A program made the translations under genes and the position numbers. Of a stretch of DNA of 7,138 nt, positions 1 to 6,288 are shown one piece after another. The stretch comes from Ignavibacteriales bacterium CG12_big_fil_rev_8_21_14_0_65_30_8 (GTDB taxonomy: Bacteria; Bacteroidota; Ignavibacteria; Ignavibacteriales; Ignavibacteriaceae). Location of the stretch: assembly GCA_002783525.1 (NCBI GenBank), contig PFGS01000287.1, positions 781 to 7,918 on the forward strand, read 5' to 3'. Each line of letters starts with the position of its first letter. The stretch's first letter is position 1. The notes below the pieces were generated by a model that was given only the letters and a program-made list of their open reading frames with translations, did no database searches and was not told the origin of the DNA.

Positions 1-479
1 TCACTTAATTCTTCAATATAATTTCGGGTTAAATTTCGTTCTATTTTTCTGCTTCTTCTTTTAATATTATACATTAGTCTTTCTATACTTGACTGAAGAT
101 AAACAACAAGGTCTGGTTTTCGCAGATCCCGTGAAAGAGAGGGGAAAATATTCTCATAAAGTTTTAATTCATCGCTGCTCAAATTTAAGTAAGCAAATAT
201 TTTATCTTTTTCAAAAATATAATCACATACATTGTATTCGGTAAATAGATCTTCCTGACTTAATTCCTGTTGCTGTTTAAATCTATTTACAAGAAAAAAC
301 ATTTGCGTTTGGAAAGCATATCTTTTTCTGTTTAAATAAAAATTTTCAAGGAAAGGATTTGCTTCAAATTGTTCTAATGTTAGTTGAGCATTTAGTTTAT
401 CTCTTAATTTTTTAGCTAGTGATGTTTTACCAACACCTATCACTCCTTCAATAGCAATGTATTTAACATTTTGGTTCAT
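1..479 (-). CDS. Deoxynucleoside kinase (deoxyadenosine/deoxyguanosine type), C-terminus cut by window edge
   Basis: Cytoplasmic salvage enzyme that would phosphorylate a deoxynucleoside (probably dAdo/dGuo) at the 5' position using ATP. The first 159 codons are visible and the reading frame is open to base 1; family members are about 205-215 residues, so roughly 50 codons lie outside. Residues 8-20 form the P-loop strand and Walker A (IAIEGVIGVGKTS). Residues 85-96 (CDYIFEKDKIFA) fit the conserved D-Y-x-F-x-K-x-x-x-F-A segment of the bacterial dNK branch, 121-128 (KPDLVVYL) are the following core strand, and 141-148 (RRSRKIER) are the arginine-rich LID. The ATG at 477-479 is chosen because the P-loop then sits at the normal distance from the N-terminus; it lies 4 bases after the folK stop with no strong ribosome site, which suggests translational coupling. 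The family is clear; the substrate preference is inferred. Confidence 0.9.
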   Translation of the reverse strand, partial: MNQNVKYIAIEGVIGVGKTSLAKKLRDKLNAQLTLEQFEANPFLENFYLNRKRYAFQTQMFFLVNRFKQQQELSQEDLFTEYNVCDYIFEKDKIFAYLNLSSDELKLYENIFPSLSRDLRKPDLVVYLQSSIERLMYNIKRRSRKIERNLTRNYIEELS

Positions 480-483
480 ATTT

Positions 484-1005
484 TCAGCTAACTAGATCTG
501 ATTTGTAATTAAACTTAAATTTACTAATTATTTGTTTTTGAGAAACATTATTACAAATATCAGCAATTTTTAGGTTTAATGCAGGATGTATTAAGTTTGA
601 ATCAATTTCAATTAAAGGTACCATTACAAAATCACGCTTAATAATCCCTTTATGAGGAACCGTAATTTGATCATCTGTATAAATTATATCATTAAAAAAT
701 AAGATATCAAGATCAATCTGTCTAGGTCCCCATTTTATAGTCTTATTTCTTCCTATTTTATCTTCAATTTTGTTTAACTCACGATGGAGTAGTGCTAAAT
801 CTTTTTCTGTTGATATTTTAATAACCATATTTAAGAAATCATCCTGATCAAGATATCCATACGGTTTTGTTAAATATATTGAAGAACAAACTCCAACATT
901 TGTAGAGTCCAGTTTTTCTATTGAAGTGATGGCTTTTTTAATATTGGTTAACTTATCCCCTTGATTTGAACCAATACCTATATAAACAATATTTTTATTT
1001 GGCAT
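484..1005 (-). CDS. folK: 6-hydroxymethyl-7,8-dihydropterin pyrophosphokinase (HPPK)
   Basis: Transfers pyrophosphate from ATP to 6-hydroxymethyl-dihydropterin, making the substrate for dihydropteroate synthase in folate synthesis; cytoplasmic. The 173 residues match the single-domain HPPK length. The N-terminal strand YIGIGSNQGD (8-17) is typical. GYLDQDDFLNMV (50-61) is the pterin-pocket region. W93-G-P-R-Q-I-D-L-D (93-101) is the signature, with D99 and D101 as the Mg-binding aspartates, and VPHKGIIKRDFVMVPL (116-131) is the C-terminal signature with H118 and R124. No key residue is missing. The ATG at 1003-1005 lies inside the end of folB (11-base overlap), and AGAGAAGAA about 10 bases upstream is a modest ribosome site. 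It follows folB, which makes its substrate, so the pair forms consecutive pathway steps. Confidence 0.97.
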   Translation of the reverse strand: MPNKNIVYIGIGSNQGDKLTNIKKAITSIEKLDSTNVGVCSSIYLTKPYGYLDQDDFLNMVIKISTEKDLALLHRELNKIEDKIGRNKTIKWGPRQIDLDILFFNDIIYTDDQITVPHKGIIKRDFVMVPLIEIDSNLIHPALNLKIADICNNVSQKQIISKFKFNYKSDLVS

Positions 1006-1381
1006 TGTTATTTAATTCTTCTCTTGTTTTAACTACTTCAACTTCAACACTGTCAACTACACCGCCTAATGGTGGATTTTCTTTTCTTACTCTGACAGCA
1101 ACTTTTGTGATTCGCGGAAAATTTAATAATAATTCTTCAGCTATAATTAGTGCAACTGATTCTATTAGATAATATTTCCTTTCTAGAGCAAGTTTGTTCA
1201 TAAATTGATATACTCTCATATAATCGATTGTGTCATTTAAATTATCTGTTTTTGCGGTAGGTGAAAAGTCAGTGTAAATGTCAACATCTGTTTCATATTG
1301 GCTACCGACACTTTGCTCTTCCGAACGGACTCCGTGATATCCGTAAAAAACTGCTTTTTTTATTCTTATAATGTTTTCCAT
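995..1381 (-). CDS. folB: Dihydroneopterin aldolase
   Basis: Cleaves 7,8-dihydroneopterin to 6-hydroxymethyl-dihydropterin and glycolaldehyde, the step before HPPK; a cytoplasmic oligomer in known members. The 128 residues fit the family (about 115-130). Visible hallmarks are FYGYHGVRSEE (12-22, with catalytic-site E22), DTIDYMRVY (50-58, the pterin-binding Tyr54 region), LIESVA (72-77, with the substrate-binding Glu74) and the strand VAVRVRKENPP (94-104) holding catalytic Lys100. The ATG at 1379-1381 is preceded by TAGGAGAAT, one of the best Shine-Dalgarno sequences in the window, though closely spaced. The C-terminus ends in a low-complexity tail (NNNAK) that overlaps the folK start. Upstream lies a palindromic repeat element separating it from pgeF. 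Confidence 0.97.
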   Translation of the reverse strand: MENIIRIKKAVFYGYHGVRSEEQSVGSQYETDVDIYTDFSPTAKTDNLNDTIDYMRVYQFMNKLALERKYYLIESVALIIAEELLLNFPRITKVAVRVRKENPPLGGVVDSVEVEVVKTREELNNNAK

Positions 1382-1389
1382 ATTCTCCT
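1382..1389 (-). promoter_or_regulatory. Ribosome binding site of folB
   Basis: Read on the minus strand, TAGGAGAAT directly precedes the ATG. AGGAG is a strong anti-16S match, with only about 3 bases between it and the start. It stands out because pgeF, the kinase and comF have no comparable site. Confidence 0.6.
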
Positions 1390-1413
1390 ATAAATATTTT
1401 TTATGTATGCTGC

Positions 1414-1501
1414 TGTTATTTCGAAGGAGTGCACGACTGAGAAATCTTTACTACTATTAAAAAAATTTCTCATCCCAATAAACTTGGGATACGAAATAAC
1501 A
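1414..1501 (-). repeat. Palindromic repeat element, copy 1 (branched stem-loop)
   Basis: Outer arms TGTTATTTCG (1414-1423) and CGAAATAACA (1492-1501) are perfect 10-bp complements. Inside are a 7-bp hairpin ATCCCAA/TTGGGAT (1472-1478 with 1484-1490, 5-base loop), a 7-bp stem GAGAAAT/ATTTCTC (1439-1445 with 1465-1471), and a poorly preserved third arm around the GTGCAC palindrome at 1429-1434. On the minus strand its order is outer arm, TCCC...GGGA hairpin, GAGAAAT stem, third arm, outer arm, the same order as the element at 6156-6253 on the plus strand. It begins 6 bases after the pgeF stop. It is probably a dispersed non-coding repeat (REP/MITE-like) that may shape the mRNA 3' end of pgeF or weaken read-through into folB. 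Function is inference. Confidence 0.8.
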
Positions 1502-1507
1502 AATGAA

Positions 1508-2239
1508 TTATCTCATCGCAATTACACCCAAAGCTCTTCCGGATATTTTCGCATCCCTTCTGTATGAATGGAGTAAATTATTTTCTTCAAAACTGCATAA
1601 TTGGGATTTTTCAATATTTTCTTTTTTAACACCGTAATTTAACAATATATCATAATTAACTGCAGATACATCCAATAAAAATTTATCCGCTTTTTTTTGA
1701 AGATATTTATCGTCAAACTGTTCTGCCACTTCATTTCCAACCTCATAATTTTTTTGACTGATTGAAGGTCCGATAAAAACGATAAGATTTGAAGGTGAAG
1801 AATCAAAATCAGCAGTTAATTTATCTAGTGTAAATTTTAATATTTTTTTTGCTGTCCCTCTCCATCCCGAATGAACGGCTGCAATCACTTTATTTAGTTT
1901 ATCATATATAAATATTGTAGAACAATCAGCAGAACTTACCGCAAGACCAATTCCTTTTTCCTTGGTAATCAAAGCATCGCTGTCTTCATAAATTCCACCT
2001 TTTTTTACTTCTGTTATGTTTGTATTGTGAATTTGCTTTTGAAGAGCAATATTTTCGGAACTTAACTCCAAAGCATGGAAAAAGGTCTCTCTGTTTTTTA
2101 AAACATTTTCTTTTTTATCACCGACTGAAAGTGACATATTAAAATAAAATGGTTCAGACCTATTTAGACCTCTTTTTGTACTAAAGCCGAAAGTTAATTC
2201 AGGATATTTCTTAAATATTGAAGATTTAATTATTAGCAT
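1508..2239 (-). CDS. pgeF: Peptidoglycan editing factor PgeF / YfiH-family (DUF152, Cu-oxidase_4) protein
   Basis: Members of this cytoplasmic family have been described as purine nucleoside-processing enzymes (phosphorylase and deaminase activities) and, in E. coli, as a factor preventing L-Ser misincorporation in peptidoglycan; which applies here cannot be read from sequence. The 243 residues match the family. The zinc-site residues are present and near E. coli YfiH numbering: H71 in QKQIH, C106 in VSSADC and H123 in AAVHSGWRGT. Further family motifs are VFIGPSISQKNYEVG (154-168) and the C-terminal LCSFEEN...LHSYRRDAKISGRALGVI (214-240), including the SYRRD and SGR signatures. The ATG at 2237-2239 gives the usual N-terminus; no clear Shine-Dalgarno is seen. 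First gene of the minus-strand cluster, divergent from surE. Confidence 0.93.
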   Translation of the reverse strand: MLIIKSSIFKKYPELTFGFSTKRGLNRSEPFYFNMSLSVGDKKENVLKNRETFFHALELSSENIALQKQIHNTNITEVKKGGIYEDSDALITKEKGIGLAVSSADCSTIFIYDKLNKVIAAVHSGWRGTAKKILKFTLDKLTADFDSSPSNLIVFIGPSISQKNYEVGNEVAEQFDDKYLQKKADKFLLDVSAVNYDILLNYGVKKENIEKSQLCSFEENNLLHSYRRDAKISGRALGVIAMR

Positions 2240-2376
2240 AGCTGATTAAAATATAAGAAACTATATACTAAAATAAGTAAAAATGATGATGGGAATTATT
2301 CATTAAAATTACTTTTAAAAGATTTAGTATATTTCAAAAACTAATAATAAAAACTTAACATTTTAGGGTACGTATT
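2240..2376. promoter_or_regulatory. Divergent pgeF/surE promoter region with symmetric TTTAGTATAT boxes
   Basis: This AT-rich gap separates two divergently transcribed genes and must contain their promoters. ATATACTAAA (2263-2272) and TTTAGTATAT (2323-2332) are a perfect 10-bp inverted repeat with 50 bases between. Read toward each gene, both give TTTAGTATAT, ending 23 bases before the pgeF ATG and 44 before the surE TTG. The plus copy continues as TATATTTC, close to the Bacteroidota -7 consensus TAnnTTTG; I could not place a convincing -33 or -35 element for either. Paired -10 boxes or operator half-sites are both possible. Confidence 0.4.
2365..2369 (+). promoter_or_regulatory. surE: Ribosome binding site deciding the surE TTG start
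   Basis: AGGGT lies 7 bases upstream of the TTG at 2377-2379 (TTTTAGGGTACGTATTTTG). Its spacing supports the TTG as the real start, since no in-frame ATG would retain the conserved N-terminal K-I-L-V-C-N-D-D-G strand. Confidence 0.55.
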
Positions 2377-3150
2377 TTGAAAATTTTAGTATGTAATGAC
2401 GATGGAATAAGCTCACCGGGTATATTTGCGCTTGTAAAAGAATTAAAAAAAATAGCTGATGTAACTGTTATTGCCCCAATAAAAGAACAAAGTGCTGTTG
2501 GACACGCAATTACAATGCAAGTGCCTCTCAGAGTGATAGAATACAGAATAAACGGCACTTTATTCGGTCTTGCTGTAGACGGAACACCCGCTGACTGTAT
2601 CAAAATTGGCATTAGAAATTTAATGGATTCTCCACCGGATCTAGTCGTTTCAGGTATAAATCACGGCAGTAATACAGCTATAAATATAATTTATTCAGGT
2701 ACAGTTTCTGCTGCACGTGAGGCAGCAATAATGGATGTGCCTTCTATGGCTGTTTCTGTAACTAATCATAACGTAAAAGATTTTTCTTTTTCAGCAGAAT
2801 TAACGAAACAATTGATCGAAAATATCCCTTTTAAGGAATTACCCACAGGTACACTTTTAAATGTTAATATACCTGATCTACCTAAAGAACAAATTCAAGG
2901 AATTAAGATCACAGCTCAAGGTAAATCAAAGTGGGATGATATTTATGAGAAAAGAATTGACCCATACGGTAAAGATTATTACTGGCTAACAGGAAATCTT
3001 CTTCAATTAGATAAAGAGATTGAAACAGATCAAGGAGCAATTAATAAATATTTTGTGTCTGTCACACCAATTCATTTTGACTTGACGGATTATGAAACTT
3101 ACAATAAAATGAGCAGTTGGAATATAGAAAATTTGCTTAACGGAAAATAA
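2377..3150 (+). CDS. surE: 5'/3'-nucleotidase SurE
   Basis: Metal-dependent phosphatase that removes phosphate from nucleoside 5'- and 3'-monophosphates; some members also cleave short polyphosphate. Probably cytoplasmic, as no signal peptide is present. The 257 residues match the family (about 245-265). Metal-site residues fall at the positions known from bacterial SurE: D8 and D9 in CNDDGISSPG, S39 in KEQSAVGHAIT, and N95 in SGINHGSN. GTPADCIKIGI (69-79) and YSGTVSAAREA are further signatures. The start is TTG at 2377-2379: translation from it gives the canonical M-K-I-L-V-C-N-D-D-G start, and no ATG is available in frame nearby. First gene of the plus-strand cluster; the PhzF-like gene begins on the base after its TAA. 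Confidence 0.97.
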   Translation: MKILVCNDDGISSPGIFALVKELKKIADVTVIAPIKEQSAVGHAITMQVPLRVIEYRINGTLFGLAVDGTPADCIKIGIRNLMDSPPDLVVSGINHGSNTAINIIYSGTVSAAREAAIMDVPSMAVSVTNHNVKDFSFSAELTKQLIENIPFKELPTGTLLNVNIPDLPKEQIQGIKITAQGKSKWDDIYEKRIDPYGKDYYWLTGNLLQLDKEIETDQGAINKYFVSVTPIHFDLTDYETYNKMSSWNIENLLNGK

Positions 3151-4008
3151 ATGGAAATTTATCAGATTGATGCATTTACGAACAAACCATTTTGCGGCAA
3201 TTCTGCCGGTGTAACATTTGGTGATGGATTAACTGACGAAATTAAGCAAAAAATAGCAAAAGAAATGAACCTTGCTGAAACAGCCTTCCTTTCAAATTCC
3301 GGTAAAGCTAATTATCGTCTTCAATGGTTTACTCCATCAGTGGAAGTTGACCTGTGTTGTCATGGTACAATTGCTTCTCTTCATTTTTTAAAAGAGCATT
3401 CTTTAATTAAAAATGGTCAGACTATTACATTTGATACAAAATCCGGATTACTTAAATGCAAAATGGAAGATGACAAATATTTTATGCAAATACCTCTTTA
3501 TAATATGGAAAAATTTATTGATGAAAGAGATCAAATATTATCAGCATTGGGTATTTCTGAAAATAATTTAGATAAAGATATTCCCTGGATTTTGTTAGAG
3601 AATACAAATTTGTATATCTGTATTAAAAGTCTGGAAGATTTAAAAAACTTATCACCTGATTTTAAAGCACTTATTAGAATATCAGAAACAAACAATAAAA
3701 TAGGTGGTTTTGCACTTTTCACATTAGAAACAATAGAAGAAACTAGTTTTACTCATTCCAGATATTTTGTGCCCTTTTATGGCATTGATGAAGACACGGT
3801 AACAGGCTCAGTTAATGGTCCATTATTACCGGTACTTAAATATTTAAATTTAATTACGGATGAACAAATGAATCAAGGATTAACATTTGAGCAGGGTGAT
3901 TTTATGGAAAGAACCGGAAGAGTATTTGTAAAATTTTATCCAAAAGAAAATGAACTTTATATATCGGGCAGTGCTGTTACAGTTATTAAAGGTGAAATAA
4001 TATTTTAA
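3151..4008 (+). CDS. PhzF-family isomerase/epimerase-like protein
   Basis: PhzF-fold proteins resemble diaminopimelate epimerase; PhzF itself isomerises a phenazine precursor, but most homologues have unknown substrates and no phenazine genes are present here. Both pseudo-symmetric halves are present in 285 residues (family about 260-300). The first has IYQIDAFTNKPFCGNSAGV (3-21), the catalytic-position Glu in NLAETAFL (E43), and WFTPSVEVDLCCHGTIAS (59-76). The second has GIDEDTVTGS (211-220, with D215), FEQGDFMERTGRVFV, and SGSAVTVIKGEI near the end. Oddities are CCHGT where CGHAT is usual, a cysteine before GN (C15), and EDTVTGS for the usual EDPVTGS. The ATG directly abuts the surE stop, and its own stop overlaps the next ATG (TAATG), so it is very likely cotranslated in one operon. 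Family certain, reaction unknown. Confidence 0.9.
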   Translation: MEIYQIDAFTNKPFCGNSAGVTFGDGLTDEIKQKIAKEMNLAETAFLSNSGKANYRLQWFTPSVEVDLCCHGTIASLHFLKEHSLIKNGQTITFDTKSGLLKCKMEDDKYFMQIPLYNMEKFIDERDQILSALGISENNLDKDIPWILLENTNLYICIKSLEDLKNLSPDFKALIRISETNNKIGGFALFTLETIEETSFTHSRYFVPFYGIDEDTVTGSVNGPLLPVLKYLNLITDEQMNQGLTFEQGDFMERTGRVFVKFYPKENELYISGSAVTVIKGEIIF

Positions 4009-6146
4009 TGTTAGCAATGGAAAATATTGGGATTCATTTTACCGGAAATATCTTTCTTTTAATTTTGGGTTCTTTATCAGCAATATTTTTCACTATTTAT
4101 GCTTACCGAATTACAATCCCAAACATAAGTAAAGCATATAAAATCTTTCTAATCACTATACGTTCTATAGCTGTTCTGCTATTATTGCTTCTGATTTTTG
4201 AACCGATCTTAACATATATGAATAAGCTAACTATAACTCCATATAACTTGATCTTTGTTGATAATTCCAAATCAATAAGTGTTAATAAAAACATAAATGA
4301 GATAAAATCATTAATTAATAATTCTAATAATAAAGAAAATGTTAATGTTTATACTTTCGGATCAAAAATAACTGAAATTGATAAAGACAGTTTAAATAGA
4401 ATTGACTACTCAGAAGCATCAACGGATTTTAGCAAAATATTTAAATTCATTTCTAATAATAATTTTGATATTTCTTCATTAACTATAATCAGTGATGGAA
4501 ATATTACCGAAGGTATTTCACCAATATATGAATCAGAGAAATTAAATTTTCCTATTTATACAATTGGAATTGGAGATACTACAATTAAAAAAGATGTGTC
4601 CATAAGTAAGGTTGATTTTAATAAATACATTTATACCAATACACCCACCCAAATATCCGCTACAATAAATAATACATTGTTTCCTAATAAAACTGTTTAT
4701 GTATCTTTTTTTGAAGATAATAAGTTGATTGAAAGAAAGAATATAGCTTTAACAAAGGATGGTATAAATAATTTATCTTTTGATTATTTACCTGCGGATT
4801 ACGGAGAAAAGAAACTCAGTATTAAAATAGAAAATTTAGTTGTAGAAGAAAACATTAATAACAATACTAAAACTTTTTTTATCAATGTTCTAAAATCAAA
4901 ATTAAAAATACTTTTAATTTCCGGATCGCCTTCAAATGATCTCTCAATATTAAAGACAACTCTAAATGGCAATAAAGATTATTCTGTAAATTCACTTACT
5001 CTTATTTCAAATAATACTTTTTTAGAAAAAGAAAACATTAATAATCTTTTAGACAGTTCAGATATATATTTTCTAATAGGATTTCCATCAATCTCAGCAA
5101 GTACAGAATTCATAACAAAGATTAAAAACAAAATTAATATTGAAAAGAAGCCGTTTTTATTCCTTTTATCCAATAATATAGATTTTGTGATGCTTAATCT
5201 CATTATTGATGAGCTGCCTTTTAATTTGAATAATACTAATAATAATGTTAATGAAGTTATACCTTCTGTAATAAAATCAGAATTATCAAATCCAATATTA
5301 CAAATATCAGATGAAGATATACTAAAAAGCTGGAATAATTTACCTCCGGTTTATCAATCCATATCTGATTTTATAGTTAAACCCGGTGCAAAAGTTTTAT
5401 CAGAGATAGTGCTAAATAATATCCAAATTAAAAAACCATTAATTATTTCAAATAATATAGCCGGGAAAAGATCAATTTCAATTCTTGCAAGTGAAATATG
5501 GAGATGGAAATTAATAGGTGAAAATGGAAAAAATAATTTTTTTGATAGATTAATCTTTAATAGTGTGAAGTGGTTGAACTCCGATGAAAACAAAAAGAGA
5601 ATTATTATAAAACCAGCTAAAAAATTATTTGCATTAAATGAAGATGTTGAATTTACTGCACAAATTTATGATGAATCATTAAATCCAATTTCTAATGCTG
5701 ATGTAAATGCCATAGTAAAACATATAAAAACTAATACTTCTACGAATATTAATTTCACTTCAAAAGGAAATGGATTATACGAGGGTGTTTTGCAAACAAA
5801 TGTATCTGAAGATTATTCATTTACTGGGACAGCATCCCTAAATGGTAAATTGCTCGGAAATGATTCAGGGAAATTTAATATAGGTGAGATTGATCAGGAG
5901 TTAGCGAACACTAAATTAAACTCAGAATTATTAAAATTGATTAGTAATAATACTAATGGATTGTATTTTCCTATTTCGAAAGCGAATGAATTTGTAAAAC
6001 TACTTAGTGACAAAAAAATGAATAATGAGACCACAAAATTAATTAAAAGTGAAATTAGTCTTTGGTCAGATGAATGGTTTTTAATAATTATTGTGTTATT
6101 ATTTAGTATTGAATGGTTTATAAGAAAAAGATTAAATATGATGTAA
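4008..6146 (+). CDS. Membrane-anchored protein with VWA-like, GATase-1-like and Ig-like regions
   Basis: Large membrane protein of unknown function (712 residues). Two hydrophobic helices near the N-terminus (about 14-34 and 46-68) are followed by a von Willebrand A-like domain (about 78-195). Its metal site is recognisable: DNSKS (85-89, DxSxS), T139 and IISDG (160-164, D163), then IYTIGIGD. Residues about 196-295 look like a beta/Ig-like linker. Residues 298-525 resemble a class-I glutamine amidotransferase fold (ILLISGSPSNDLSILK; later RSISILASEIWRW and FNSVKWL) without an evident catalytic Cys. An Ig-like segment covers about 535-625. A C-terminal helix (689-705) ends in a basic tail (IRKRLNMM). 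The layout matches proteins often found beside MoxR ATPase/BatA-type genes, which are absent here. The ATG overlaps the PhzF stop by one base; ATG 4017 is an alternative start. Asn-rich stretches (e.g. 406-413) reflect AT-rich coding. Confidence 0.82.
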   Translation: MLAMENIGIHFTGNIFLLILGSLSAIFFTIYAYRITIPNISKAYKIFLITIRSIAVLLLLLLIFEPILTYMNKLTITPYNLIFVDNSKSISVNKNINEIKSLINNSNNKENVNVYTFGSKITEIDKDSLNRIDYSEASTDFSKIFKFISNNNFDISSLTIISDGNITEGISPIYESEKLNFPIYTIGIGDTTIKKDVSISKVDFNKYIYTNTPTQISATINNTLFPNKTVYVSFFEDNKLIERKNIALTKDGINNLSFDYLPADYGEKKLSIKIENLVVEENINNNTKTFFINVLKSKLKILLISGSPSNDLSILKTTLNGNKDYSVNSLTLISNNTFLEKENINNLLDSSDIYFLIGFPSISASTEFITKIKNKINIEKKPFLFLLSNNIDFVMLNLIIDELPFNLNNTNNNVNEVIPSVIKSELSNPILQISDEDILKSWNNLPPVYQSISDFIVKPGAKVLSEIVLNNIQIKKPLIISNNIAGKRSISILASEIWRWKLIGENGKNNFFDRLIFNSVKWLNSDENKKRIIIKPAKKLFALNEDVEFTAQIYDESLNPISNADVNAIVKHIKTNTSTNINFTSKGNGLYEGVLQTNVSEDYSFTGTASLNGKLLGNDSGKFNIGEIDQELANTKLNSELLKLISNNTNGLYFPISKANEFVKLLSDKKMNNETTKLIKSEISLWSDEWFLIIIVLLFSIEWFIRKRLNMM

Positions 6147-6155
6147 TTTTTATTT

Positions 6156-6253
6156 GTCATTCTGAGTCCCGATAGATCGGGATGAAGAATCTATTACTTT
6201 TTATTATTTGAGATTCTTCGTCATCCGTTTGTTAACGGATTCCTCAGAATGAC
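6156..6253 (+). repeat. Palindromic repeat element, copy 2 (cloverleaf-like)
   Basis: Outer arms GTCATTCTGAG (6156-6166) and CTCAGAATGAC (6243-6253) are perfect 11-bp complements. Three internal arms follow: TCCCGA/TCGGGA (6167-6172 with 6177-6182, 4-base loop), GAAGAATCT/AGATTCTTC (6184-6192 with 6211-6219, 18-base loop) and ATCCGTT/AACGGAT (6223-6229 with 6234-6240, 4-base loop). As RNA this would be a closed four-way junction. It begins 9 bases after the stop of the 712-residue gene and ends 35 bases before comF. I recall GTCATTCTGAG...GAAGAATCT elements as frequent in Bacteroidota/Chlorobi-type genomes, so a dispersed repeat is the likely identity. It may also act as a partial terminator or 3'-end stabiliser (inference). 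Confidence 0.85.
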
Positions 6254-6288
6254 CAAAGAGTTAACTATCAATATATAAGATCTAAAAT

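Noticed and set aside
966..1172. Plus-strand open frame of 68 codons across the folB/folK junction
   Set aside because: It lies antisense to two genes with complete family motifs, is Ser/Thr-rich without a recognisable domain, and has no ribosome site.
1382..1507. The pgeF-folB gap as a riboswitch (e.g. tetrahydrofolate type) controlling folB
   Set aside because: The structure matches the repeat element found again at 6156-6253 beside an unrelated gene, and no known THF-aptamer core sequence is recognisable.
2355..2612. Minus-strand open frame of 85 codons opposite the start of surE
   Set aside because: Antisense to the conserved SurE metal-site region; its composition is the mirror of that coding sequence and no family is recognisable.
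3531..3722. Minus-strand open frame of 63 codons opposite the PhzF-like gene
   Set aside because: No start signal or domain, and it is fully contained in a well-supported gene.
4316..4340. AAT-rich tract encoding Asn runs, considered as a simple-sequence or phase-variable repeat
   Set aside because: The repeats are short, irregular and stay in frame; similar Asn-rich stretches occur throughout the gene and follow from base composition.
4008..6146. The membrane protein as part of an antiviral or contact-dependent defence system
   Set aside because: A VWA-like domain alone is not specific; no ATPase, nuclease, toxin or sensor partner is present and the neighbours are housekeeping genes.
4103..6160. 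Several minus-strand open frames of 63-88 codons opposite the large membrane-protein gene
   Set aside because: All are shadows in AT-rich coding sequence; their hydrophobic look comes from reverse-reading Asn/Lys-rich codons.
6156..6253. The cloverleaf-like fold as a possible tRNA or tRNA-like RNA gene
   Set aside because: It lacks a T-loop motif, D-loop GG, a 7-bp acceptor and a 5-base-paired anticodon arm with a 7-base loop; the middle loop is 18 bases. It shares its build with 1414-1501, so a dispersed repeat fits better.
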